Source: Lactiplantibacillus modestisalitolerans
GTDB lineage: Bacteria > Bacillota > Bacilli > Lactobacillales > Lactobacillaceae
Assembly: GCF_005405425.1 (NCBI RefSeq)
Contig: NZ_BJEA01000008.1
Span: forward strand, 118,384 to 182,383
Length of the DNA stretch: 64,000 nucleotides
Direction: 5' to 3'
Shown here: in pieces, positions 33,971 to 43,267 of the stretch
How positions within the stretch are numbered: the first letter of the stretch is position 1
Layout: the number at the start of each line of letters is the position of its first letter
Notes under the pieces: generated by a model
What the model saw: the letters and a program-made list of their open reading frames with translations, nothing else
What the model was told of the DNA's origin: nothing
Databases searched by the model: none
Position numbers and translations under genes: made by a program

Positions 33971-35723
33971 GTGCCCGGCCCCCTTTCGTAGTGGTGAGTG
34001 CGCCTAATTGGCGGCGGTAAGTTTCGGCGTAGTAGCCGTTTTGAGCGATTAGTTGCTCGTGCGTGCCCCGCGCAACGATCCGACCGTGCCGCAAAACCAG
34101 AATTTGGTCCGCTTGGCGAAGCGAGGCAATTCGCGACGCAATGATAAAGACGGTTTTATGGCGCGTCACGGCCTGTAAACGGCGTTGAATGGTCGCTTCG
34201 GTCTCCATATCGAGGGCACTAGTGGTGTCATCTAAAATTAAGATGCGCGGATTTTTAACGAGCGCGCGCGTTAGGGAAATCCGTTGCTTTTGTCCACCGG
34301 AGAGGCCCACGCCCCGCTCGCCAACGACGGTGTCATAGCCGTCCGCGAGGGCCGTAATGAAATCGTGGGCGTCCGCCACGGTGGCCATGCGGCGAATAAA
34401 GGCGGGTGTCGCCACCGGGTTCCCATAGTTGATGTTGTCGTTGATCGAATCAGAAAAGAGAAAGAGGTCCTGGGTGACAATCGTAATTTGATTACGCAAC
34501 GCCGCCTCCGACCAGTGCCGAACATCGCGCCCGTCGACCAAAACGCGGCCACGCGTTGGGTCGTAGAAGCGGGCAATTAAGTTCATCAGGGTCGTTTTGC
34601 CAGAGCCAGTTTCGCCGAGAATCCCGACCGTTTGGCCCGGCTGAACGGCGAAGTCAATGTCCATTAAGACCGGTACCGCCGGGGCGTCTGGGAACGCAAA
34701 GTCGACGTGCTCGAAGCGCACCGCACCTTGAATGGCCGGCGCCGACTGTGATTGGGCGGGGGTCAGGGTCGGTTGCGCCTCCAAGAGACTTTTAATTTTA
34801 ATGGTAGCCGCTGAAAAACGTTGAATATCGTTGATCAACCACCCACTCATCCGCATCGGCTGGTTCAACAGCCATAAAAAGCCGTTAAACGCGACCAGGT
34901 CACCCAGCGTCATCTGGCGTTGAATCACCAGCCAGCTACCGAACAGGAGGACGATCACGGCTAAGCAGGCTGCCAGAAAGTCCAACGCGGGCAAATACCG
35001 GCGTGACACTGCCGCGGAGGCCATGTTTTGGTCGCGGTAATCCTGGTTGTATTGCTGAAACTTATGAATTTCATAGGACTCGCGGGCAAAGGCGCGGACG
35101 ACCCGGTTACCCGAGATATTTTCTTCGACCATGGCGTTTAAGCGGGCGAAGCTTTGACGGATGTTGAAGAAGACCTGGTGAGCCTCCCGACTCATCCGCG
35201 TGGTGAGCCAGCCAATTAGCGGGGTGACTAAAACGAGGGCCACGGTGAGCGGCCAACTAATGCGGGCCATCACCACGATCGCGGTTAAAAACCACAGCAG
35301 GCATTCGGCCGTGTTATAAGTGACCCAGCATAAAAAGTGGCGAATTGCGTCGGTATCCCCGGTCAGGCGGGCCATCAAATCCCCGTTGGTGACCCGGGTA
35401 AAGAAGGGGTAGTCGAGCGACTGTAACTTAGCAAACAGGTCGTGGCGTAAATCAAACAACGCGTTTTGGCCGACCCGTTCCCAGAGCATGATGTAGCCGT
35501 AGCGCATGATGGTGCGCAGCAGGGTGACGCCCACCATCGTGACTAGCAGGGGAACGAGTCGTTCCAAGTGGCGTTGCGTAATGACCTGATCAACGAGTAA
35601 CCCGCCAATTAACGGCACCACGACGACGCTGACGGCGTTTAAGATGATCAAGCCACTTGCTAGCCAGATTTGCCAACGGCTCCGGCGGGCGTACTGCCAA
35701 ATCCAGCGATAAGGATTCTCCAT
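33948..35723 (-). CDS. ABC exporter half-transporter with degenerate ATP site (BmrC/LmrC-like)
   Basis: The 591-residue half-transporter has six N-terminal membrane spans and a nucleotide-binding domain with Walker A GETGSGKTT and signature LSGGQKQRISL. Walker B ILILDDTTSALD carries Asp in place of the catalytic Glu, and the H-loop is IASRIASL, with Ser replacing His. This is the degenerate half of a heterodimer with the downstream gene. The start is ATG 35723 behind GAGAGG on the minus strand. The adjacent AraC gene is divergent and lies about 150 bases away, so it could regulate the exporter or the glycan genes. Confidence 0.88.
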   Translation of the reverse strand: MENPYRWIWQYARRSRWQIWLASGLIILNAVSVVVVPLIGGLLVDQVITQRHLERLVPLLVTMVGVTLLRTIMRYGYIMLWERVGQNALFDLRHDLFAKLQSLDYPFFTRVTNGDLMARLTGDTDAIRHFLCWVTYNTAECLLWFLTAIVVMARISWPLTVALVLVTPLIGWLTTRMSREAHQVFFNIRQSFARLNAMVEENISGNRVVRAFARESYEIHKFQQYNQDYRDQNMASAAVSRRYLPALDFLAACLAVIVLLFGSWLVIQRQMTLGDLVAFNGFLWLLNQPMRMSGWLINDIQRFSAATIKIKSLLEAQPTLTPAQSQSAPAIQGAVRFEHVDFAFPDAPAVPVLMDIDFAVQPGQTVGILGETGSGKTTLMNLIARFYDPTRGRVLVDGRDVRHWSEAALRNQITIVTQDLFLFSDSINDNINYGNPVATPAFIRRMATVADAHDFITALADGYDTVVGERGVGLSGGQKQRISLTRALVKNPRILILDDTTSALDMETEATIQRRLQAVTRHKTVFIIASRIASLRQADQILVLRHGRIVARGTHEQLIAQNGYYAETYRRQLGALTTTKGGRAHDHAEHG

Positions 35724-35872
35724 TAATGTTCACCTCTCAACTTATCGAGTACAATGGGGATACCAATCGCGGTACGCCCCTCAGTTGACTTCAGTATGCG
35801 GCGGGCCGCGACTAAACGGAATGGTGATTTTTGCCTAAAGGGATGGCTTTTTTTGCCGAAGGGGGTGGGTTG

Positions 35873-36712
35873 ATGCCAAAAGTGAATTTAACGCCGGAAG
35901 TTTTGTATGCGTTTGCATATCGTAACGAACGACCGGGCACTTACGTGTATCATCAACATCAATTTTTAGAACTGTCGATCATGGTCACGGGCTTTTCGGA
36001 CTACAACGTTGAGGGACGGTGGCGGCGGGTCGTGGCCGGCCAGGCGTTGCTCTTTAATCCGGGGGTTCATCACCAGGAGACCCAGCCGCCGCAAACGCAA
36101 AGCCTGCAACTGCACGTTGGTTTTCGACACGTGGCCTTACCGGGGCAACAACCCGATCACCTCCCGTTTGCGGATAGTCTGATTGACTTGGGGAGTTACC
36201 AAACCGACTTTTTAGCCACGGCCCAGCGGCTGATTGCCGAAAATCACCACCCAGACGCGTTCGGCCACGATGCGCTGGTTCAAGCGTTGGTGGTGGAACT
36301 GTTATGCTGGTTGTTACGGGCGCTGCCCAGTAACCCGGTCAGCGCGGACTACCTCGCCCTAAGCGCACCCGCCAGCTCAACGGCTGACCGCCAAGCGCTA
36401 GTTAGTGCTGCGAGTTACTACCTAGAAGCGCACTACGCCGAACCACTGACCCTCGGGGCGCTGGCTGAAACGCTGCACGTCAGTCCGAGTTACCTATCGC
36501 GCACCTTTAAAGCCGTCCGCGGAATCAGTCCGATTCAGTATTTAACGCACTTGCGGTTACAACGGGCCCAGGATTTACTGACTACGGGACAGCACAGCGT
36601 TAGCGAAGTGGCCGAGCTCGTCGGCTACCAGGACCCGTACCATTTCAGCAAGCGGTTCAAGCAATTTTTTGGCACGCCACCGAGTCAACGGCAACCCGCA
36701 TCTAAAAATTAG
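35873..36712 (+). CDS. AraC-family regulator with N-terminal cupin domain
   Basis: The 279-residue regulator starts at ATG 35873 behind GAAGGGGGTGGG; the frame is open upstream. The N-terminal cupin (about 15-105, YVYHQHQFLELSIM and ALLFNPGVHHQE) is the likely sugar sensor. The C-terminal double HTH (about 180-275) has LGALAETLHVSPSYLSRTFK and VSEVAELVGYQDPYHFSKRFK. It lies 107 bases upstream of the GH20 gene and probably activates it and the following importer, like RhaR/MsmR-type activators of sugar loci. Confidence 0.87.
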   Translation: MPKVNLTPEVLYAFAYRNERPGTYVYHQHQFLELSIMVTGFSDYNVEGRWRRVVAGQALLFNPGVHHQETQPPQTQSLQLHVGFRHVALPGQQPDHLPFADSLIDLGSYQTDFLATAQRLIAENHHPDAFGHDALVQALVVELLCWLLRALPSNPVSADYLALSAPASSTADRQALVSAASYYLEAHYAEPLTLGALAETLHVSPSYLSRTFKAVRGISPIQYLTHLRLQRAQDLLTTGQHSVSEVAELVGYQDPYHFSKRFKQFFGTPPSQRQPASKN

Positions 36713-36739
36713 GGCTATCAGCACCAGCCAAGTTTTCGA

Positions 36740-36754
36740 GTGAAAGCGGTTTTA
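36740..36754 (+). promoter_or_regulatory. Candidate cre site before the GH20 gene
   Basis: GTGAAAGCGGTTTTA matches the cre pattern with two mismatches and lies 65 bases before the GH20 start codon. A TATACT -10-like element follows at 36773. Confidence 0.4.
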
Positions 36755-36819
36755 TTTTGGCGCCTGACCAGGTATACTCGGGGGCAAATACGGGCGGTCA
36801 GCCCCAAGGAGGAACCAAG

Positions 36820-38670
36820 ATGATTGAATGGCACGGTTTAAACGCAACCCAACAACAAGCGGTCACGGCCGTTTGTTTACCCGGCAATTTAGCCCGCACC
36901 CTGACGGTCGACTGTCAGGCCGGCGCACCCGGAATCCAGATTCAAAAGAGGGGGGCGCACACGACCCTCACGTATGGTAGCCAGGCGGATTTAATGCGCG
37001 GCGCGGCGCTACTAAGCGCCCGCGCGGGGCAGGAACCCGACTTCGACTGTCATCAAACGCCCCAGTTTCAAGTGCTCGCGGCGATGCTCGACGTGGCCCG
37101 CAACGGGGTCCCGACCGTCGCGATGCTGAAAACGACGATTCGGCGCTTGGCGCGGATGGGCTACACCGAACTGTGGTTATATTTGGAGGACCTGTTTGAG
37201 ATTCCCGAAGAACCGTATTTTGGGCACCAACGTGGTCGCTACACCCAGGCGCAACTGCACGAACTTGCGCGTTATGGCGACCAGTTTGGCGTGACGCTGG
37301 TGCCGGCGGTTCAAACGCTCGCCCACCTGCATAACGCGTTGAAGTGGGAAGCCCATACCGCCGTGAAGGATACGACCGACACGTTACTAGTGGGAGCACC
37401 GGCGACCCGGACTTTTTTGACCCACTTACTGCAAGCGGCGACCGCGCCGTTTACGACTAACAAAATTCACATTGGGATGGACGAGGCTTACCAACTTGGC
37501 CGTGGGCGCTACCTTGATCAAAACGGCTTTACGGACCAGCAAACGTTGATCTTACAACAGCTTAAACTGGTGGTCGAGCTGACGACCGAACTCGGACTCG
37601 ACGCCTATATGTGGAGCGACCTATGGTTCACCTTTGCTTCTGAAAAGCACGAAATGTACGACCCGGCGGTGCACTTTGACGCCGACTTTAAGGCCAGCCT
37701 GCCGCCAGTCGGGCAGGTTTACTGGGATTATTACCACGAAGATCAGCAAACTTACCGTGACCGCTTCGCGCAGCACTTTGAATTAAGTGATAACGTCGTG
37801 TTTGCCGGGGGCATCTGGACTTGGAGTGCCCTAGCGCCCAACCAAAGTAAAATGCTGGCAACGGTCGACGCCGGTCTCAAGGCGGCTAAGGCGTGCGGTG
37901 TGCCGCAAGTCGTCGCGACAATGTGGTTCGACGACGGGGCGGAAGTTCCGCTCAGTGCCGCCTGGTACGGACTGCAAGCCTTCGCAACTTATCAGTACCA
38001 TGACCGGGTGACCCCGGAACTGATCGACCAAGAGTACGCTTTATTCCAAGGTGAAGCGCCGGACTTTTACCGCTTACTCGACCGCTTCGATAACTTTACC
38101 AAGGCGGTCAACGTGGACGCCGACAACGTTAGTAAAATCGTTCTGTACGAGGACCTACTGCTACAACGGTACCGCCAAAACTTAGCGGCGATTGACTTGC
38201 CCGCGCAATACCAACCGCTGATCACGCAACTCGGCAACGTGCAGGTCCGAGCGGAAAACCGGTTGATGCTCACGTTTTACCGCCAACTCGCCCAAACGGT
38301 TCTGGCGAAGTCCGGGGCCCTACAAGCGGTCGCGCAACTGGGCTGGTCGACGGCCGACGACGCCACGGCTGAACGAGCCTTAACCGCGATCGACGCTTAC
38401 GTGGCGGCCTTACAACCACTCATGGCAATCTGGCGCGAGTTGTGGCACCAGCAACGCCGGGGCCCGGGTTACGAAGTCATGGACGTTCGCTTAGGCGGCC
38501 AACTAACCCGGTGCGCGACGGTTAAATGGCGCATCAACCGCTGGCGGGCGGGGCAGGAACAACTGGCCGAACTTCACGCGCCGCTGCTGCCAATGGACCA
38601 ATTTAATAACGGCGTGGTCGGACACGGGCTCTACAAGCAAATCGTGAGCGCCTGCGACCTATCTTTCTAA
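36820..38670 (+). CDS. GH20 beta-N-acetylhexosaminidase (cytoplasmic)
   Basis: The enzyme should remove terminal beta-linked GlcNAc or GalNAc from oligosaccharides by substrate-assisted catalysis. It has 616 residues and starts at ATG 36820 behind AAGGAGG. The GH20 hallmark Asp-Glu pair is D221-E222 in HIGMDEAYQLGRG. MLDVARNGVPTVAMLKTTIRRLARMGYTELWLY is the usual start of the barrel (described by motif; about 87-120), and an aromatic WDYYHE follows later. There is no signal peptide, so substrate is imported first. It resembles the intracellular GH20C-type enzymes of Gram-positives. It precedes the importer and belongs to a locus with alpha-mannosidases, which fits N-glycan antennae or core GlcNAc as substrate. 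Confidence 0.88.
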   Translation: MIEWHGLNATQQQAVTAVCLPGNLARTLTVDCQAGAPGIQIQKRGAHTTLTYGSQADLMRGAALLSARAGQEPDFDCHQTPQFQVLAAMLDVARNGVPTVAMLKTTIRRLARMGYTELWLYLEDLFEIPEEPYFGHQRGRYTQAQLHELARYGDQFGVTLVPAVQTLAHLHNALKWEAHTAVKDTTDTLLVGAPATRTFLTHLLQAATAPFTTNKIHIGMDEAYQLGRGRYLDQNGFTDQQTLILQQLKLVVELTTELGLDAYMWSDLWFTFASEKHEMYDPAVHFDADFKASLPPVGQVYWDYYHEDQQTYRDRFAQHFELSDNVVFAGGIWTWSALAPNQSKMLATVDAGLKAAKACGVPQVVATMWFDDGAEVPLSAAWYGLQAFATYQYHDRVTPELIDQEYALFQGEAPDFYRLLDRFDNFTKAVNVDADNVSKIVLYEDLLLQRYRQNLAAIDLPAQYQPLITQLGNVQVRAENRLMLTFYRQLAQTVLAKSGALQAVAQLGWSTADDATAERALTAIDAYVAALQPLMAIWRELWHQQRRGPGYEVMDVRLGGQLTRCATVKWRINRWRAGQEQLAELHAPLLPMDQFNNGVVGHGLYKQIVSACDLSF

Positions 38671-38772
38671 GTTAACTGCCAGTCCTAAGCGCACCGCGAA
38701 CTGGAGTACTTGGGGTGCGTCGGCCGCCGAACCGGTCAGGACCCAAAGTATACCCAATCCGAGGTAGGGGCG

Positions 38773-38788
38773 TGTTTCACGTGAAACA
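38773..38788 (+). other. parS site (ParB binding)
   Basis: The perfect palindrome TGTTTCACGTGAAACA, the third perfect parS in the window, lies between the GH20 gene and its terminator. Confidence 0.93.
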
Positions 38789-38817
38789 TTTACCCTAAAT
38801 TAGCAATAAAAATAGTT

Positions 38818-38873
38818 AAGCAACAGCACTTAAAGCCCGTTATAACGCGGTTTATAAATGCTGTTGCTTTTTT
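38818..38873 (+). terminator. Terminator between GH20 and the importer operon
   Basis: AAGCAACAGCA pairs with TGCTGTTGCTT around a long loop that can form an inner hairpin, followed by TTTTTT. Confidence 0.82.
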
Positions 38874-38951
38874 AGCCGAAAATAGACCTAATTTTGTTAA
38901 AGACCTTAAATTTGTATCTTTTTCCCTTTAGTTCGTTGATTGTTGCCGTGA

Positions 38952-38966
38952 AAGAAAGCGGTTACT
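38952..38966 (+). promoter_or_regulatory. Candidate cre site before the glycan importer operon
   Basis: AAGAAAGCGGTTACT matches WTGNAANCGNWNNCW with one mismatch, 38 bases before the first permease gene. Confidence 0.6.
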
Positions 38967-39003
38967 ATGAGCTTGTAATTAATTGAAAGGAGGGAGAAAC
39001 GAT

Positions 39004-39984
39004 ATGACACAAGGTGTTACGAATACGGATCCAGTTCCGGTTTCGCAAAAGCCAGACCAGAACTTTTTCCAACGACTATGGTCCAACCGGGTATTTTTAC
39101 TGATGGTGGCACCAGGGACGTTATTTTTAATCGTTTTCTTCTACATTCCAGTGTTGGCTAACGTTGTGGCCTTCCAGAGTTTTCAATATTCAGACCAGGG
39201 ATTTATTTACAGCGTGCTCCACAGTCCCTTCGTTGGGTTTCAGAACTTTAAGTTCTTCTTTCAGTCGGCGGACTTCTGGATTGTGTTACGTAACACGATT
39301 GGGTACAACTTGACGTTCCTATTGCTAAACTTCTTCTTCGCGATTTTCTTTGGGGTCGTGATGAGCCAGTTACGCAACCAACGCTTGTTGAAAGTCTACC
39401 AAACCTCGATGCTCTTCCCGTACTTCCTGTCGTGGGCAATTCTCGCGTACTTCGTTTACGCGTTCTTAAGCTCCGATAAGGGAATCTTGAACCACATTAT
39501 TCAAACGTTTGGTGGGACGCCGATCGACTTTTACAACTCGCCGTGGGTCTGGCCGTTTATCATCATCTTCCTGGGCGTGTGGAAGGGGATCGGGTACAAC
39601 AGTATCCTCTACTTCGCAACCGCCATGGGGATTGACCCGACTTACTACGACGCCGCGATGATTGATGGGGCCAATAAGTGGCAACAAATCAAGAACGTGA
39701 CGCTCCCACACATTTTACCGGTTGCAACGCTGATGCTGATCTTAAACATCGGTGGGATCTTCCGCAGTGACTTTGGGCTGTTTTACTTGATTCCAAGGTC
39801 GTCGGGGACGTTGATCAACGTGACCCAAACGTTCGATACCTTTATTTACCGCGCGTTAACGACCACCAACGATATTGGGATGTCAACCGCGGCCGGGTTA
39901 CTCCAATCGATCGTCGGGGCACTCCTGATTTTCATTAGTAACTGGGTCGTTCGTCGCAAGCAACCAGAATCAGCACTATTTTAA
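39004..39984 (+). CDS. Oligosaccharide ABC importer permease (LplB/YtcP group)
   Basis: The 326-residue permease starts at ATG 39004 behind GAAAGGAGGG. Six membrane spans are predicted. The EAA loop AAMIDGANKWQQIKNVTLPHI (about 218-238, given here in part) contacts the ATPase. The sequence resembles LplB, the group used by importers for large oligosaccharides and, in Streptococcus pneumoniae, for N-glycans. It is followed by the second permease and the binding lipoprotein. No ATPase is encoded in the operon, so it probably uses the shared MsmK-type ATPase at 49254. Confidence 0.88.
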   Translation: MTQGVTNTDPVPVSQKPDQNFFQRLWSNRVFLLMVAPGTLFLIVFFYIPVLANVVAFQSFQYSDQGFIYSVLHSPFVGFQNFKFFFQSADFWIVLRNTIGYNLTFLLLNFFFAIFFGVVMSQLRNQRLLKVYQTSMLFPYFLSWAILAYFVYAFLSSDKGILNHIIQTFGGTPIDFYNSPWVWPFIIIFLGVWKGIGYNSILYFATAMGIDPTYYDAAMIDGANKWQQIKNVTLPHILPVATLMLILNIGGIFRSDFGLFYLIPRSSGTLINVTQTFDTFIYRALTTTNDIGMSTAAGLLQSIVGALLIFISNWVVRRKQPESALF

Positions 39985-39999
39985 AAGGGGGTGCCGGGA

Positions 40000-40917
40000 T
40001 TGCGTAAAAAGAAACAAATTACTGCGGTTGAAATTCGTAAGTTTGGGCCGGGCACCAACCTATTTTTCAACATTTTTCTCGCGATTTTTGCCCTTAGTTG
40101 TATCTTACCGTTCTTCTTCATCATCATCCTGTCATTAACGCAGGAGTCAGATATTACAACTTACGGCTACCAGTTTTGGCCGAAACATTGGACTTTTGCG
40201 AGTTATCAATACCTGTCCAAGATGGGCCACCAAGTGCTCGTTTCACTGGGCGTTACCATCTTCGTGACCGTCGTGGGGACGATCATGAACAGTTTGTTTA
40301 GTTCCACTTACGCGTACGCGATTTCGAGAAAGGACTTCGCCTACGCCCACTTCTTTACGATTTTTGCCCTGATTTCGATGCTCTTCATTCCCGGGATGGT
40401 CCCAACTTACTTGATTGTGACCCAAATGCTGGGCTTGCAAGATAACATCTGGGCCTTGATTTTGCCAATGAGTTTTGGGGTGTATAACGTTTTAATCATG
40501 CGGACGTTCTTTAAAACGTCAATTCCGGAGCCAATTATTGAATCGGCCCGGATTGACGGTGCCAGCGAATTTCGAATTTTCTGGACGATCGTCGTTCCGC
40601 TTGCGATTCCAGGAATCGCCACGATTAGTTTGTTCACGTCGCTCGGCTACTGGAACGACTGGATGAACGCCTTGCTGTACATCAACAAGGACAGTGTCAC
40701 CCCGCTTCAATACTTGTTGGTCAAGATTCAAAACAATATCCAGTACATGACGCAGAACATGGCTAATAACGGGGCCGTCGCCGGAGCCGCCAACGTTCCG
40801 AGCGAAGGGATGCGGTTTGCGATCGTCGTTGTCGCGACCCTCCCAATTGCCTTAACTTACCCGTTCTTCCAGAAGTACTTCGTCAAAGGAATGACCATCG
40901 GCGGCGTCAAGGGCTAA
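40000..40917 (+). CDS. Oligosaccharide ABC importer permease (LplC/YtcP group)
   Basis: The second permease of the importer. I choose TTG 40000, eight bases after AAAGGGGG; a GTG at 39991 touches that site. The product is 305 residues with six membrane spans, starting MRKKKQITAVEIRKF. The EAA loop SARIDGASEFRIFWTIVVPL is at about residues 180-200 and the terminal motif is YFVKGMTIGGVKG, typical of LplC. It lies 15 bases after the first permease gene, so they are co-transcribed. Confidence 0.88.
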   Translation: MRKKKQITAVEIRKFGPGTNLFFNIFLAIFALSCILPFFFIIILSLTQESDITTYGYQFWPKHWTFASYQYLSKMGHQVLVSLGVTIFVTVVGTIMNSLFSSTYAYAISRKDFAYAHFFTIFALISMLFIPGMVPTYLIVTQMLGLQDNIWALILPMSFGVYNVLIMRTFFKTSIPEPIIESARIDGASEFRIFWTIVVPLAIPGIATISLFTSLGYWNDWMNALLYINKDSVTPLQYLLVKIQNNIQYMTQNMANNGAVAGAANVPSEGMRFAIVVVATLPIALTYPFFQKYFVKGMTIGGVKG

Positions 40918-41066
40918 CGCCCACCGCACCACCACTGCTTGCGTTCAACACCAACTTACTTTACAGATGGGTGGGATGCCTCGTTTGAAACAACTTGTCA
41001 TCAATTTAGCACTGTTAATTAGGTCTTTGCGTTTTGACTAAATTTTTTCCGAGGGGGAAAACAACG

Positions 41067-42542
41067 ATGAATAAATTAATCAAAGGTGCAACCGTCGTCA
41101 GCCTCGCCGCTCTAGGAACGATTGCATTAGCCGGCTGCGGGAAGTCATCCAGTAGCAGCAGTTCCAGCAGCAAAGCGACCACCGTCAACATGTACATGCC
41201 CGGCGACAAGCCGAAAAACTACGATGCGCTGATCAAGAAAGCCAACACGGAAATTCATAAGACGTATAAAAATATTAATTTAAAAATGAATTTCATCGGC
41301 TGGGGTGACTACACGCAGAAATACAACGTCATGGTCACTTCTGGGAACAGCTACGACCTCGCTTTCGCGCAAAACTACACGAATAACGCCCTCAAAGGGG
41401 CATACGCCGACATGAGCGACGAACTCAAGAGTGGCGTGGCGAAGAAGGCTTACCAACAAGTCGATCCAGCCTACTGGAAGGGCCTCAAAGTTAACAATAA
41501 AATTTATGGTTTCCCAGTGAACGCGAACGTCTTTGCGCAAAACATGCTGACGTTTAACTCGGCTTTCTTGAAGAAGTACAACATTAACATCGATGACGTG
41601 AACTCCTACGCTAGCATGGAACCGGCCTTAGCGAAGTTCCACAAAGAAAACCCAGGCGTAGCCGGCTTTGCCATTGGTCAGGGCTTCAAGGCGTCACCCC
41701 GGGCAATGGACTTCCCACTGGGGAACGGCTTACCATTTGCGGTTGATTCCAGCGGCAAGAACACCAAAGTTGTGAATGCTTACGATACGGCTGAAATGAA
41801 GGGCATTTTAAACACCCTGCACAGCTACTACCAAAAGGGGTACATTCCAAAGGATGCGGCCACTTCTAGCACCCAGTACAACTTGCAAGACAACACTTGG
41901 TTCGTACGCCAAGAAACGCAAGGCCCTTACGATTACGGCGACACCGCTTTGATCAACAACGCCGGTGGCAAACAGATGCAATCGAAGGCCATCACTGACC
42001 CTTACAAGTCTTCCGCACAAGCGCAAGTTGCGGTCTGGACGATTTCCAAGACTTCTAAGCACAAGAAGGAAGCCATGCAAGTATTGAACCTGTTGAACAC
42101 GAACAAGACCTTACTAAACAACATTGCGTGGGGGCTTGAAGGGCAACAGTGGAACTTCACGGACAAGGAAAAGGGTAAGATCAAGCTAACTAAGAATTAC
42201 AAACCAAACTACTTCATCGGTGCTTGGATGATGGGGAACAACAAGAACCTCTACACGCTCGACAAGACGACGGATGCAATGATTGATAAGCGCGACCAAT
42301 CAATCAAGGATTCCAAGACATCCGCAGCGTTAGGCTTTAACCCGGATATGAGTTCGATGAAGACTGAGATTACGAACTTATCCAACGTAATGAGTAAGTA
42401 CCTCGACATTCTAAACACCGGGACGGCGGATCCAGAACCAACCATCAAGAAGATGGACGCAGAATTAAAGACGGCGGGCTACGACAAGGTTCAAAAAGAA
42501 TTGCAGAAACAGTACGACGCCTTCCTCGCAGATCAAAAATAA
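41067..42542 (+). CDS. Oligosaccharide-binding lipoprotein (LplA-like, DUF3502 end)
   Basis: The 491-residue lipoprotein starts at ATG 41067 behind GAGGGGG. It has a signal peptide with lipobox LAGC (Cys23), then a Ser-rich linker. The binding domain starts VNMYMPGDKPKNYDALIKK, and the C-terminal DUF3502-like segment (about 425-491) ends LQKQYDAFLADQK. These features define the LplA/NgtS-like receptors that accept large glycans. It captures the oligosaccharide on the cell surface for the two permeases. A stable hairpin without a T-run follows (42555-42591). Confidence 0.88.
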   Translation: MNKLIKGATVVSLAALGTIALAGCGKSSSSSSSSSKATTVNMYMPGDKPKNYDALIKKANTEIHKTYKNINLKMNFIGWGDYTQKYNVMVTSGNSYDLAFAQNYTNNALKGAYADMSDELKSGVAKKAYQQVDPAYWKGLKVNNKIYGFPVNANVFAQNMLTFNSAFLKKYNINIDDVNSYASMEPALAKFHKENPGVAGFAIGQGFKASPRAMDFPLGNGLPFAVDSSGKNTKVVNAYDTAEMKGILNTLHSYYQKGYIPKDAATSSTQYNLQDNTWFVRQETQGPYDYGDTALINNAGGKQMQSKAITDPYKSSAQAQVAVWTISKTSKHKKEAMQVLNLLNTNKTLLNNIAWGLEGQQWNFTDKEKGKIKLTKNYKPNYFIGAWMMGNNKNLYTLDKTTDAMIDKRDQSIKDSKTSAALGFNPDMSSMKTEITNLSNVMSKYLDILNTGTADPEPTIKKMDAELKTAGYDKVQKELQKQYDAFLADQK

Positions 42543-42554
42543 GTGTCGTCAACA

Positions 42555-42591
42555 CAAAGAGGTCGGGTGCGCAGCACACGACTTCTTTGTA
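42555..42591 (+). terminator. Hairpin after the binding-protein gene
   Basis: ACAAAGA..GTCG..TGC pairs with GCA..CGAC..TCTTTGT around a tight loop. There is no T-run, so it may stabilise the 3' end more than terminate. Confidence 0.5.
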
Positions 42592-42657
42592 TACATAGCC
42601 GAATTTTCCAGTTCAAGAATCACATTAGAAAATAGGCTTAATGACTGTCAACAGGTC

Positions 42658-42690
42658 ATCGTCCTAGGCCGCCCTGCAAGGGCCCCGGCA
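42658..42690 (+). repeat. Left arm of a perfect 33-bp inverted repeat
   Basis: The 33 bases are the exact reverse complement of 49017-49049. Both contain GCCGCCCTGCAAGGGCCCC, which is also the end of element B. The arms enclose 6.3 kb with GH13, yesL, a kinase gene and the ROK gene. The similarity extends, with gaps, outward and inward, through element A. Confidence 0.95.
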
Positions 42691-42708
42691 ATAGGGAGTT
42701 AAACTGCC

Positions 42709-42878
42709 GCCAGTAGGGGCCTGCGACCGGTTGGCTGGAACGTGGTGGGCATCGATTTGAGCTCACTCAGAAAACCACTGAGCAATCTCAAATTCGAGCC
42801 TTATTCTAAGCCGGAAGCAACCCACTTCCGACTAAGAATAATTTCACCACTGAGCCATGGTCGCAAACCCCTACTGGC
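42709..42878 (+). repeat. Structured repeat element A, copy 1
   Basis: A 170-bp element with a terminal stem GCCAGTAGGGG/CCCCTACTGGC and a second helix GCGACC/GGTCGC. Two inner hairpins follow: one around TTTGAG..CTCAG/CTGAG..CTCAAA, and one around TTATTCTAAGCCGGAAG with its complement. Other copies are at 48819, 54033 and 57485. Confidence 0.92.
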
Positions 42879-42987
42879 TAGGTTAGTGGTTTGAGACGAT
42901 TGAGCGGCGCCTTATTTTAACGGGCTGAATTTCCTGGTCATTAAGGTTGTTCACTTTTAAAAATGGAAATTAACTCTTAAGGGCTTA

Positions 42988-43180
42988 GTTGGGTGCCACG
43001 ATCATTGCCGTGATGCCAATCCAGCCCTGCGAGGGTCCCGGTAAATGCTCAGCTGTGTCGATTCACTTGGCAAGCGTTGTTGGCTTGCTTAGTGAATGGC
43101 CGGTGTTTAAGACGCGGGTTGTCGGCTTAAACCCGTGCCCACAGCGTTCCAGCGTTATGCCGGGGCCCTTGCAGGGCGGC
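42988..43180 (+). repeat. Structured repeat element B, copy 1
   Basis: A 193-bp element whose reverse complement matches 48197-48389 at all but four positions. Its ends pair with each other (CCAGCCCTGCGAGGG-type with CCCTTGCAGGGCGGC). It contains no ORF and lies directly before the GH13 gene. Confidence 0.92.
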
Positions 43181-43267
43181 AGTGGGGGATGTAGTGGCAG
43201 TTTAATACTAAATCTATAAAAATATATAAATATAGAGTTACAGAAACATAGAAAGGGGGCTGTCCAC

